Assembly: GCF_035987325.1 (NCBI RefSeq) | Contig: NZ_CP108488.1 | Span: forward strand, 2,356,001-2,420,000 | Direction: 5' to 3' | From: Streptomyces sp. NBC_01244 | GTDB taxonomy: Bacteria; Actinomycetota; Actinomycetes; Streptomycetales; Streptomycetaceae | Length of the DNA stretch: 64,000 bases | Part shown: positions 31,544-40,281 of the stretch, in pieces | Layout of the letters: every line of letters starts with the position of its first letter | Position numbering within the stretch: the first letter of the stretch is position 1 | Position numbers and translations under genes: made by a program | The notes under the pieces: generated by a model | Seen by the model: the letters and a program-made list of their open reading frames with translations, nothing else | Database searches by the model: none | Told to the model about the DNA's origin: nothing

Positions 31544-33829
31544 ATGACCGGCCTGATCGCTTTTCGCGAGATCGTCCTGAAAGTTCACAGCAGATGCGAT
31601 CTCGCTTGTGATCATTGCTATGTCTATGAACACGCAGATCAGAGCTGGCGCGCCCGGCCCAAAGTGATCTCCCCCGAGGTGATCGCACAGACCGCGTCGC
31701 GTCTCGCCGAACACGCAAGGACACACGCACTCCCCTCCGTCACGGTCATCCTTCACGGAGGGGAACCGCTTCTCGCGGGCCCCGCCCGCCTCAGGCTCGT
31801 GTGTGAGGAATTCACCCGCGCCCTCGACGGCATCGCCGCCCTCGACCTGCGCATGCACACCAACGGCTTGCAGCTCAGCCCCCGTTACCTGGACCTCTTC
31901 GCGGAGTTCGGCGTCAGCGTCAGCGTCTCCCTCGACGGGGACCGCGCGGCCAACGACCGCCACCGGCGCTTCGCCGACGGCCGCACCAGCCACCCCCTGG
32001 TCCTGGCCGCCGTGGACCTCCTGCGCACCGAGCCCTACCGCCACCTCTACCAGGGCCTGCTCTGCACCATCGACGTGGCCAACGACCCCGTCGCCGTCCT
32101 CGACGCCCTGGTCGAGCTGGCCCCGCCGCGCGTGGACTTCCTCCTCCCGCACGCCACCTGGCAGACGCCCCCGGTCCGCCCCGACGAGGCCCCCGACGCC
32201 TACGCGCGCTGGCTGCTGCGGATCTTCGACCACTGGGAGCACCGCGGGCGCCCGGTCCCCGTACGGCTCTTCGACTCGCTGTTCTCCACCCTGGCCGGCG
32301 GCCCCAGCCTCACCGAGTCCCTGGGCCTCGCGCCCACCGATCTCGTGGTCGTGGAAACCGATGGGAACCTGGAACAGGTCGACTCCCTGAAGAGCGCCTT
32401 CGAGGGGGCCGCGGCCACCGGGTTCAACGTCTTCGACCACGCCTTCGACCTGGTCGCGGCCCATCCCGGGGTCCGCGCCCGGCAACTGGGCCTGGCCGGC
32501 GTCAGTGGTACGTGCCGCCGGTGCCCCGTCGTACGTTCGTGCGGAGGCGGGCTCTACACGCACCGCTACAAGGCCGATCCGGCCGACCCCTCCGGCACGG
32601 GAGCCGCCGGAGACTTCGACAACCCCTCCGTCTACTGCACCGACCTGCGCGAGCTCGTCGACGGCGTGGAGGGGCGTACGAGCGCCCGCGCGAGCGCGCC
32701 GGAACTGGCCGACCCCGCCGAGCTGGCCGGCTCCCAGGAGCAGCTCACCAGGGACCTGCTCGCCCTCTTGAACGACCGCCGCACGGGTGATTCCGACTGG
32801 GAGCGGGCCTGGGCGGTGCTGGGCGCCGTGGAGCGGGCCGGGCAGGCCGGCGCGGACGCGCTGGACGCCGTACTGGCCCACCCCTTCACCCGGACCTGGG
32901 TCATGGCCTGCCTCGACCCCGCCGGACGGGACCGCCCCGACGCCCCGCAGGCGGCCCGCCGGCTGACCGCGCTGGCCGCCGCCGCCGTCCTGCGCGGCGG
33001 GCTCGACCTGCCCGCCGAGGTCGTCTACCGGGACGGCGAGGTGTACCTGCCGACGCTCGGCCTGCTGCGCCTGGGCGAGCCCGGCACCGACGGCCGGGCC
33101 ACGCTGCACGCCGCCGACGGGGGGTACGCCGTCCGCGAGGAGGGCCGCCCCGAACACCGCTTCGGGCCGGCGGCGGGTGACGCGCGCTGGCAGCCCGTAC
33201 GCACCTGGTCGCCGGGGCCGGGCGCGGCCCCCGTGGCGCTGGAGGACCTGGATCCGCACCGCAACTGCTTCGCCCGCCCGCCCCGGCTGCGCCTCGGCGC
33301 CGCGGAGGCCGGGGAGTGGCGGGAGCGCCTCGACGTGGCGTGGGCCCTGCTGCACGCCTCGGTGCCCGAGTTCGCGCGGGCGGCCGCCACCGGGCTGACC
33401 ACGCTGACCCCGCTCGCGGGCGGCCCCCGGGCCCGCGGCTGGGGCGAGGCCGGGCGGCACGGCCCGGGCGCGCTCGGAGTGCCGTACGCGGCCGGGGTGG
33501 CGGAGACCGCGCTCGCGCTGCTGACCGGGCGGCGGCGGGCCGGGCTCCAGGCGCTGACCGAAGTGACCGACCTGTACGCGCTGGACGGGGAGTGGCAGCA
33601 CCCCTCGCCGTGGCGGGAGCGCCCGGTCCCGGTCTCCCGGCTGCTGGCCGACGTCCACGAACGGGTGGCCGTGGAGGCCTACCGTCGGGCGACCGCCGCC
33701 GCGGAGCCGGGCGGGCTGGACCGGATCAACCGGGCCCTGGACCGGCTGTCGGGGGCGGCGGAGCTGACGAGCACCGGAAAGCGGCTCGTGGAGCAGCTCC
33801 GCTGGGAACTGAAGGCGGTCGACGCATGA
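31544..33829 (+). CDS. fxsB: Radical SAM/SPASM cyclophane maturase FxsB with inactivated HExxH-hydroxylase extension
   Basis: A 761-aa enzyme. Cys18, Cys22 and Cys25 in CDLACDHC bind the SAM iron-sulfur cluster; the SPASM part has Cys at about 324, 327, 333 and 364 (CRRCPVVRSC, VYCTDL). It should form the Phe-Ser cyclophane in FxsA. From about residue 470 the C-terminus follows the HExxH peptide beta-hydroxylase domain, with DLYALDGEWQHPSPWRERPVPVSRLL, but where HExxH is expected the sequence is AETAL (653-657), so the metal site is gone. This agrees with the known FxsBH form with an inactivated extension. The stop overlaps the AAC(3)-like start (ATGA). The first 30 codons are AT-richer than the rest. 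Confidence 0.92.
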   Translation: MTGLIAFREIVLKVHSRCDLACDHCYVYEHADQSWRARPKVISPEVIAQTASRLAEHARTHALPSVTVILHGGEPLLAGPARLRLVCEEFTRALDGIAALDLRMHTNGLQLSPRYLDLFAEFGVSVSVSLDGDRAANDRHRRFADGRTSHPLVLAAVDLLRTEPYRHLYQGLLCTIDVANDPVAVLDALVELAPPRVDFLLPHATWQTPPVRPDEAPDAYARWLLRIFDHWEHRGRPVPVRLFDSLFSTLAGGPSLTESLGLAPTDLVVVETDGNLEQVDSLKSAFEGAAATGFNVFDHAFDLVAAHPGVRARQLGLAGVSGTCRRCPVVRSCGGGLYTHRYKADPADPSGTGAAGDFDNPSVYCTDLRELVDGVEGRTSARASAPELADPAELAGSQEQLTRDLLALLNDRRTGDSDWERAWAVLGAVERAGQAGADALDAVLAHPFTRTWVMACLDPAGRDRPDAPQAARRLTALAAAAVLRGGLDLPAEVVYRDGEVYLPTLGLLRLGEPGTDGRATLHAADGGYAVREEGRPEHRFGPAAGDARWQPVRTWSPGPGAAPVALEDLDPHRNCFARPPRLRLGAAEAGEWRERLDVAWALLHASVPEFARAAATGLTTLTPLAGGPRARGWGEAGRHGPGALGVPYAAGVAETALALLTGRRRAGLQALTEVTDLYALDGEWQHPSPWRERPVPVSRLLADVHERVAVEAYRRATAAAEPGGLDRINRALDRLSGAAELTSTGKRLVEQLRWELKAVDA

Positions 33830-34680
33830 CGGGCCCGCCGGGCCCCGGGGAAGCCGCCCGGCTCCCCAGCCCCGGCCCGGACGGCCCGGACGGCCCCGAC
33901 GGCTCCGTCCACGCCCTCGGTGTCCGCCCCGGCATGCGCCTCCTGGTGCACGCCTCCCTCGGCGGCACCGGTCTGCGCGCCGAGGAGCTGCGCGACGCCC
34001 TCCTCACCGCCGTCGGCCCGCTCGGCACCCTCGCGGCGCCGGCCTTCACCCCGCAGAACTCCAAGACCTCCACCGCCCACCTGGCGCGGATCGCGGGCCT
34101 CTCCGAGGAGGGCGTACGGGACTTCCGTGCGCGGATGCCCGCCTTCGACCGGGTGCGCACCCCGAGCCACGGCATGGGGGTCCTCGCCGAGGCGGTGCGC
34201 ACCGCCCCGGGAGCGGCGCGCAGCGGGCATCCGCAGACCTCCTTCGCCGCGGTCGGCGAAGGGGCCCGGGAGCTGTGTGCGGAACATCCGCTGACCAGTC
34301 ATTTGGGCGAGGATTCACCGCTGGGAAAGATGTGCGGCGAGGGATGGGGGGTACTCATGATCAATGTGGGATTTTCCGTCTGCACCGCTTTCCATCTCGC
34401 GGAGTATCTAATTCCGCAGCCCCCCTTGCGCATGTACGAGTGTGTGGTGAAGGTGAACCATCCGGGCCTTCCGGGGCGGCAGCCCGGACGGCCCGAGGGG
34501 GAAGGGTGGACCGCGTACGAGGACATCGCGCTGGATGACAGCGATTTCGCCGAGATCGGCAGGGCGTTCCCGGAAGACCGGATTCTCCGGGGGCGGATCG
34601 GCGGAGCATCGACCATGCTCTTCGCCCTTCCGGATGCCGTCGATCACGCACTTGAATGGATGACCGAAAATAGACGCTGA
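33826..34680 (+). CDS. AAC(3)-family N-acetyltransferase-like protein in the fxs operon
   Basis: About 284 aa. Residues 30-280 follow the antibiotic AAC(3) fold: MRLLVHASLGGTG, LRDALLTAVGPLGTLAAPAFTPQNSKTS, then RTPSHGMGVLAEAVRTAPGAARSGHPQTSFAAVGEGA and HPLTSHLGEDSPLGKMCGEGWGVLMINVGFSVCTAFH. The catalytic His pair region is kept. AAC(3) enzymes acetylate an amine using acetyl-CoA; in this operon the acceptor could be the FxsA product or a target, not necessarily an aminoglycoside. It overlaps fxsB by 4 bases. An N-terminal Pro/Gly/Asp tail is unusual. GC drops in the last third. Confidence 0.87.
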   Translation: MTGPPGPGEAARLPSPGPDGPDGPDGSVHALGVRPGMRLLVHASLGGTGLRAEELRDALLTAVGPLGTLAAPAFTPQNSKTSTAHLARIAGLSEEGVRDFRARMPAFDRVRTPSHGMGVLAEAVRTAPGAARSGHPQTSFAAVGEGARELCAEHPLTSHLGEDSPLGKMCGEGWGVLMINVGFSVCTAFHLAEYLIPQPPLRMYECVVKVNHPGLPGRQPGRPEGEGWTAYEDIALDDSDFAEIGRAFPEDRILRGRIGGASTMLFALPDAVDHALEWMTENRR

Positions 34681-34759
34681 TTGACTGAACGATGAGGGGA
34701 TGTGGCGGAGCAGCTCCGGAATGATGTTTCTTCGCTCGCATCTTCGGGACGGGGGTCGT

Positions 34760-36196
34760 GTGCCCGCATCAGTGCAGCCGTACTTTTTTCTCAGTTATGC
34801 GCATACACCGAGGTTCGGGGCGGGAGGACCGGACCCGGACATGTGGGTGGAGCGGCTTTTCCGCGATCTCTGCAGCCATGTCATGGCGCTGACGAATCTT
34901 CCCGCGGGAGCCGAGGCCGGCTTCATGGACCGGGAGATACGCAGCGGTGAGGGCTGGTCGGAACGGCTCGGGGCGGCGCTCGCCACCTGCCGGGTCTTCG
35001 TCCCGCTGTTCTCGCCGCGCTACTTCGCCAGCGAAATGTGCGGGAAGGAGTGGTTCGCCTTCGCACAGCGCACCATCCACCACGTGGCGCTGAGCAACCA
35101 GCCGGCCGACGCCATCGTGCCCGCGTTATGGGTACCGGTACCGCCCTCCCAACTACCCCTTCCCGCAGAGCGGTTGCAGTTCAACCACAACACCTTCGGC
35201 GAGCGGTACGTCACCGACGGACTCTACGGACTGATCAAACTGCGGGGCTACGCCGAGCAGTACGAGAGCGCCGTGTACGAACTCGCCAAGCGGATCGTCC
35301 GGGTCGCCGAAACCGTCCGGCTCGATCCGATCCGGCCCCTCGACTACCGCCTGGTGCCCAGTGCCTTCGGCTCTCCGAGCAGCACCGCCCGCACCCTGCA
35401 CGTCACCGTGGCCGCCGCCTCCCGGCACGATCTGCCCGAGGGGCGCAGCCCCGAGTACTACGGGGACAGCGCGCTGGACTGGAACCCGTACCACCCGGTC
35501 TCCCAGCGGCCCATCGCCTACGTGGCGGAGGACCTGGTCCGCAACCTCAACTACCAGACGACGGTGGGGTCGTTCGACGACGAGGCCGGACACTTCGACT
35601 CCAAACAGCCGCCCACCCGGCCCGAGATCCTCATCGTGGACCGGTGGGCGGTGGAGGACGAGCAGCGCCGCCAGCGCCTGGCCGCCTTCGACCAGGAGTC
35701 CCGGCCGTGGATCAACGTGGTCGTGCCGTGGAACCGGTACGACCACCAGAGCCGGGCGAAGGAGGGCGAGTTGGCCCACCGGCTCGAGGACACCATGCCC
35801 GTCAAGATGAGCCAGGGCCGGGCCGCCTGCCGGGCCGCCGCCAACGGCGTGGCCAACATGGAGACGCTCGGGCAGATCCTGCCGCAGGTGGTGGAGGCCG
35901 CCGCCCAGCAGTTCCTCAGACACGCCCAGGTCTACCCACCGGCCGGCAGCCCCGTGGCCGGCACCGAACGGCCCCGGCTGCTCGGTCCCATGGGGATGAA
36001 CGCGCCGCCCGCTCCACCGCCCGCCCCCTTCCCGCCCACCGTGGGCGATACGGGCGACGGGTACGCCGGGGCCGGCCGGTCCGACGGGCTCGGCAGGTCC
36101 GACGGGTCCGACGGGTCCGACGGGTCCGACGGGTCCGACGGGTCCGACGAAAACAACGACAACGACCGGGGGGACGCGGATGACATCGAGTCGTGA
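34760..36196 (+). CDS. fxsC: TIR-like protein FxsC
   Basis: A 478-aa protein starting VPASVQPYFFLSYAHTPRF, a TIR-like first strand and box 1; DREIRSGEGWSERLGAALATCRVFVPLFSPRYFASEMCGKEW follows, ending the TIR-like fold by about residue 130. The middle (to about 400) is family-specific (PEILIVDRWAVEDEQRRQRLAAFDQ). The tail is Pro-rich and then a five-copy Gly-Ser-Asp repeat. TTA at 35126-35128 (codon 123) makes translation depend on the bldA tRNA. GTG 34760 was chosen because PYFFLSYA should be N-terminal; upstream starts lack a fitting ribosome site. It overlaps fxsT by 17 bases. Confidence 0.88.
   Translation: MPASVQPYFFLSYAHTPRFGAGGPDPDMWVERLFRDLCSHVMALTNLPAGAEAGFMDREIRSGEGWSERLGAALATCRVFVPLFSPRYFASEMCGKEWFAFAQRTIHHVALSNQPADAIVPALWVPVPPSQLPLPAERLQFNHNTFGERYVTDGLYGLIKLRGYAEQYESAVYELAKRIVRVAETVRLDPIRPLDYRLVPSAFGSPSSTARTLHVTVAAASRHDLPEGRSPEYYGDSALDWNPYHPVSQRPIAYVAEDLVRNLNYQTTVGSFDDEAGHFDSKQPPTRPEILIVDRWAVEDEQRRQRLAAFDQESRPWINVVVPWNRYDHQSRAKEGELAHRLEDTMPVKMSQGRAACRAAANGVANMETLGQILPQVVEAAAQQFLRHAQVYPPAGSPVAGTERPRLLGPMGMNAPPAPPPAPFPPTVGDTGDGYAGAGRSDGLGRSDGSDGSDGSDGSDGSDENNDNDRGDADDIES
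36101..36145. repeat. Five perfect copies of a 9-base tandem repeat in fxsC
   Basis: GACGGGTCC is repeated five times and encodes the (DGS)n stretch near the FxsC C-terminus, just before the fxsT start. The copy number is likely to differ between strains. Confidence 0.95.
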
Positions 36197-39100
36197 CAGC
36201 CAGCACAGCAGCCGTGACGAGCACCACGAGGGGCGCATCGTCACCTTCTACTCGTACAAGGGCGGCACGGGCCGCACGATGGCGCTGGCCAACACCGCCT
36301 GGATCCTCGCGGCCAACGGCAAGCGGGTCCTCGCCGTGGACTGGGACCTGGAGGCTCCCGGCCTGCACCGCTTCTTCCACCCGTTCCTGGACCCCTCCAC
36401 CCTCGGCGCCACCACCGGTGTCATAGACCTGATCAGCGAGTACGCGTGGGCGGCCACCAGCCCGGTGCAGCGCGCCGACGACTGGCACAAGGACTACGCG
36501 CGGATCCAGCCGCACGCCGTTTCGCTGACCCCCGAGACCCTCGGCTGGGAATTCCCCGACGGCGGGACCCTGGACTTCGTCTCGGCGGGCCGGCAGAACC
36601 GCGAGTACTCGGCGACCGTCTCGACCTTCGACTGGGACAACTTCTACGACCGGCTCGGCGGCGGGCTCTTCTTCGACGCCTTACGGGCGGACATGAAGCG
36701 GAACTACGACTACGTCCTCATCGACAGCCGCACCGGCCTCTCCGACATAGCCGACATCTGCACGGTCCACCTGCCCGACGTCCTGGTCGACTGCTTCACC
36801 CTGTCCGACCAGTCCATCGACGGCGCGGCCTCCGTGGCCCGGCAGATCGACGAGCGGTTCAACGACCGAGGCATCAAGATCTACCCGGTCCCGATGCGCA
36901 TCGACGAGGGCGAGAAGGAGAAGGCCGACGCCGGCCGGGCCCTGGCCCGGATCAAGTTCGACCGCTTCCCCAACGGGCTGATCGGGGACGACCTCACCTC
37001 CTACTGGGGCGCGGTGGAGATCCCGTACCGCCCCTACTACGCCTACGAGGAGACCCTGGCCACCTTCGGCGACGAGGCCGGGCTCACCAACTCCCTGCTC
37101 TCCGCCTTCGAACGGCTCACCACCGTCGTCACCGAGGGCGACGTCACCTCTATGCCCGCCATCGGCGAGGAGGTGCGCCTGCGCATCCGGGACGCCTTCA
37201 CCCGGCGGCGCCCCGCCCTGCCCGCGGACCTCTTCCTCTCCTACGTCGCCGAGAACCGCATGTGGGCCGACTGGATCGAGTCGGTGCTCACCCGGGCCGG
37301 TTTCCGGGTCGTCCCCCGGGACGTCTCCGCCGAACGGGCCCCGGCCACCGCCGCCGGGGACACCCTGGGCGGTACGGGGATCAGCGTCGACACCGCAGCA
37401 CGGACCGTGGTGCTGCTCTCCAGCGCCTACCTCAAGTCCGCCCGCGCGGTGGACGTGTGGGAGCGGGCCGCCGCCGAGGACCCGACCGGGGGCCGGCGCC
37501 AGCTGGTGCCGCTGCGGGTGGGCGACGTACGCCTGTCCACCCCGTACATCGACCGCAATCCGGTGGACCTCTTCCGCCTCGACGAGGTGCACGCCACGAC
37601 CGCGCTGCTGCGCGCGGTGGAACGGCCGATGGCGCTGCCCGACACCGTCGCCAGCGCCTCCGCGCCCGGCCCCCGCTTCCCGGGGACGGTCCCGAAGATC
37701 TGGAACGCGCCGCCCCGCAACCCCGGATTCACCGGCCGCTCCATCGTGCTGGAGCGGATGCGCGACCAGCTCGGCGGCGGCATATCCGTGGTGCTGCCGC
37801 AGCCGCAGACCCTGTTCGGGCTCGGCGGCGTGGGCAAGACCCAGGTGGCGCTGGAGTACGTCCACCGCTTCATGGCCGACTACGACCTGGTCTGGTGGAT
37901 CTCCGCCGAGCAGACCGACGACGTGGTCGCCGCCCTCGCGGAACTGGCCGTACGCCTGGGCGCGCAGACCGGCGAGGACATGTCGGCCGCCTCCCAGGAG
38001 GCGATCGACCTGCTGCGGCGCGGGGTTCCCTCCTCGCGCTGGCTGCTGGTCTTCGACAACGCCGACGACCCCGAAACGCTCAAGCGGTACTTCCCGCCGG
38101 GCGGCCCGGGGCACGTGCTCGTCACCTCCCGCAACCAGTCCTGGTCCCAGTACGGCGACGCCCTCCCCGTGGACGTGTTCCTGCGCGAGGAGTCCATCGA
38201 GCACCTCCAGCGCCGGGCACCCGGGCTGAGCAAGGAGGACGCCGAGCAGGTGGCCGTCGCGGTCGGCGACCTGCCGCTGGCCGTCGAGCAGGCGGGCGCC
38301 TGGATCGCGGAGACCGCGACCCCGGTGTCCGCGTACATCGAACAGCTGGCCCAGCAGGCCGCCCGCGTGCTGGCTCTGAACCAGCCGCCCGGCTACCCGG
38401 AGCCGGTGGCCGCCACCTGGAACGTCTCCATAGAACGGCTCCAGTCCCGCTCCCCCGCGGCCGTGCGGCTGCTCCAGCTGTGCGCCTTCTTCGCGCCCGA
38501 GCCGATCTCGGCGAACCTGCTCTACAGCAAGGAGATGATCGACGCCCTCAAGCCGTACGACTCCTCGCTCCAGGAGAAGCTCGTCCTGGGCCGCGTCATC
38601 CGGGAGATCGGCCGCTTCGCGCTCGCCAAGGTCGACCAGGTCAGCAACAGCATCCAGGTGCACCGCCTGGTGCAGGCCGTGATCCGGGCGCAGCTCTCCG
38701 AGGAGGAGCAGCGCGAGGCCCGGCACGCGGTGCACCGGATCCTGGCGGGTGCCCGGCCGGACGACGACGAGCCGATAGACAACCCGGAGACCTGGCCGCG
38801 GTTCAACACCATCTGGCCGCACCTGACGCCGTCGGAGGCCCGGTTCTGCAAGGAGCCGGAGACCCGCCGGCTGCTGATCGACCGCGTCCGCTACCTCTGG
38901 AAGCGCGGGGACTTCAAGGCGGCGTACGCGCTGGGCGAGGAGCTGCGCGAGACCTGGCGCGAGACCCTGGGCGGCGACGACCTCCAGTACCTGTACCTGC
39001 GCTTCCACCTCTCCAACATCCTTCGCTCGCAGGGCCGGTTCGTGGAGGCGATGGAGCTGGACGAGGGCACCCTGGAGCGCCAGCAGGCGGCGCTGGGCGT

Positions 39101-40181
39101 CTCGCACCCGCACACGTACATGACCACCAGCGGGCTGGCGATGGACCTGGGCGCGCTCGGCCGCTACGGCGAGGCGATGGAGCTGGCCAACGCCGCGCAC
39201 GAGGGCTTCGGGCAGATCTTCCACGAGGCCCACCCGCGCACCCTGGCCGCCGCGAACAACCTGGCGCTGAACCTGCGCATGATCGGGCAGTACGCGCGGG
39301 CCAGGGAGATCGACCAGGAGGTCCTCGACCGGCGCACCGAGGTGCTGGGCACGGACCACCCGTACACCCTGTCCTCGGCGCAGAACCTGGCGCGCGACCT
39401 GCGCGAGGTCGGCCGGTACGACGACTCGGTGCAGTTGCTGAGCCGGACGTACGAGATCTACAAGCGGACCCTGGGCCGGGCCTTCCCCGGCACCCTGTCG
39501 GCGGCCAAGAACCTGGCGGTCTCGCTGCGCAGGGCGGGGGACGTGGAGGACGCGCTGCGGCTGACCACGGCGACGCGCAACCGCTACCGGGCCAAGTACA
39601 CCTCCGTCAACCCCGACCTCCTCGCCTGCGAACTCAACCTGGCCGCCGACCTGTTCGCGACCGGCGACCCGGGCGCGGCGCGGGACCTGGCCCAGGAGGT
39701 GGTGGACGAGTACGTCAAGGTGCCGGGCGAGCGGCACCCGTACACCCTGGCCGCGGTCAACAACCTCGCGGTGTTCCACTGGGGCACGGGGGCGGCGGAG
39801 ACCGCCGATCCGATGCTGCGCCAGACCATCCACCACATGCGCGAGGTGCTGGGCGACAACCACCCGCACACCATCTTCGCCAACCTCAACCTGGCCAACG
39901 CCCGGGCCGACCTGGGCGATCCGGAGGGCGCCCTGGAACTGGAGCGGATCTCGGTGATGCGGCTGCGCGAGGCACTGGGCGCGCACCACCCGGAGACCCT
40001 GGCGAGCTCCTCCAACATGGCGGTCAGCCTGGACATGATGGGCCGCAAGGAGGAGGCGAACCGGGTACGGGCCGAGGCGGTGGCCGAGTTGACCCGGCTC
40101 CTCGGCGAGGACCACGGGCTGACGCGGTACGCCCGCGACGAGCGCCGGGTCCACCGGGACCTGGAGCCGCTGGCGGTGTGA
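36180..40181 (+). CDS. fxsT: FxsT: ParA-like NTPase + TIR + NB-ARC STAND ATPase + TPR protein
   Basis: A 1333-aa protein. Residues 20-330 are ParA/MinD-like with YKGGTGRT (26-33) and DWDLEAPGLHRFF. A TIR-like domain starts near 347 (ADLFLSYVAENRMWADWIESVL). The NB-ARC domain has Walker A GLGGVGKT near 546, Walker B LLVFDNADD near 622 and LPLAVEQAG near 697. TPR repeats fill about 900-1320 (HPHTYMTTSGLAMDLGALGRYGEAMEL and others). This is the layout of NLR-type sensors, where TPRs detect a signal, NB-ARC oligomerises and TIR acts. Its TTA codon at 36681-36683 (codon 168) implies bldA control. The last gene of the operon, it ends 3 bases before a strong terminator. Confidence 0.93.
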   Translation: MTSSRDSQHSSRDEHHEGRIVTFYSYKGGTGRTMALANTAWILAANGKRVLAVDWDLEAPGLHRFFHPFLDPSTLGATTGVIDLISEYAWAATSPVQRADDWHKDYARIQPHAVSLTPETLGWEFPDGGTLDFVSAGRQNREYSATVSTFDWDNFYDRLGGGLFFDALRADMKRNYDYVLIDSRTGLSDIADICTVHLPDVLVDCFTLSDQSIDGAASVARQIDERFNDRGIKIYPVPMRIDEGEKEKADAGRALARIKFDRFPNGLIGDDLTSYWGAVEIPYRPYYAYEETLATFGDEAGLTNSLLSAFERLTTVVTEGDVTSMPAIGEEVRLRIRDAFTRRRPALPADLFLSYVAENRMWADWIESVLTRAGFRVVPRDVSAERAPATAAGDTLGGTGISVDTAARTVVLLSSAYLKSARAVDVWERAAAEDPTGGRRQLVPLRVGDVRLSTPYIDRNPVDLFRLDEVHATTALLRAVERPMALPDTVASASAPGPRFPGTVPKIWNAPPRNPGFTGRSIVLERMRDQLGGGISVVLPQPQTLFGLGGVGKTQVALEYVHRFMADYDLVWWISAEQTDDVVAALAELAVRLGAQTGEDMSAASQEAIDLLRRGVPSSRWLLVFDNADDPETLKRYFPPGGPGHVLVTSRNQSWSQYGDALPVDVFLREESIEHLQRRAPGLSKEDAEQVAVAVGDLPLAVEQAGAWIAETATPVSAYIEQLAQQAARVLALNQPPGYPEPVAATWNVSIERLQSRSPAAVRLLQLCAFFAPEPISANLLYSKEMIDALKPYDSSLQEKLVLGRVIREIGRFALAKVDQVSNSIQVHRLVQAVIRAQLSEEEQREARHAVHRILAGARPDDDEPIDNPETWPRFNTIWPHLTPSEARFCKEPETRRLLIDRVRYLWKRGDFKAAYALGEELRETWRETLGGDDLQYLYLRFHLSNILRSQGRFVEAMELDEGTLERQQAALGVSHPHTYMTTSGLAMDLGALGRYGEAMELANAAHEGFGQIFHEAHPRTLAAANNLALNLRMIGQYARAREIDQEVLDRRTEVLGTDHPYTLSSAQNLARDLREVGRYDDSVQLLSRTYEIYKRTLGRAFPGTLSAAKNLAVSLRRAGDVEDALRLTTATRNRYRAKYTSVNPDLLACELNLAADLFATGDPGAARDLAQEVVDEYVKVPGERHPYTLAAVNNLAVFHWGTGAAETADPMLRQTIHHMREVLGDNHPHTIFANLNLANARADLGDPEGALELERISVMRLREALGAHHPETLASSSNMAVSLDMMGRKEEANRVRAEAVAELTRLLGEDHGLTRYARDERRVHRDLEPLAV

Positions 40182-40184
40182 TCC

Positions 40185-40217
40185 GCGGGGGCGGCTCCCG
40201 CCGGGAGCCGCCCCCGC
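40185..40217 (+). terminator. Strong terminator ending the fxs operon
   Basis: A perfect 15-pair stem (GCGGGGGCGGCTCCC with GGGAGCCGCCCCCGC) with a 3-base loop begins 3 bases after the fxsT stop. It separates the fxs operon from the downstream SLATT-like gene. Confidence 0.88.
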
Positions 40218-40281
40218 ACCTCTCCTCCCCTCCCCTCCCGATGGACACAGAACGCAGAACCAGCAGACTGGGGGGTTCGCT

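Noticed and set aside
31544..33829. FxsB as an active radical SAM plus HExxH hydroxylase fusion
   Set aside because: The HExxH position reads AETAL, so both metal-binding His are missing.
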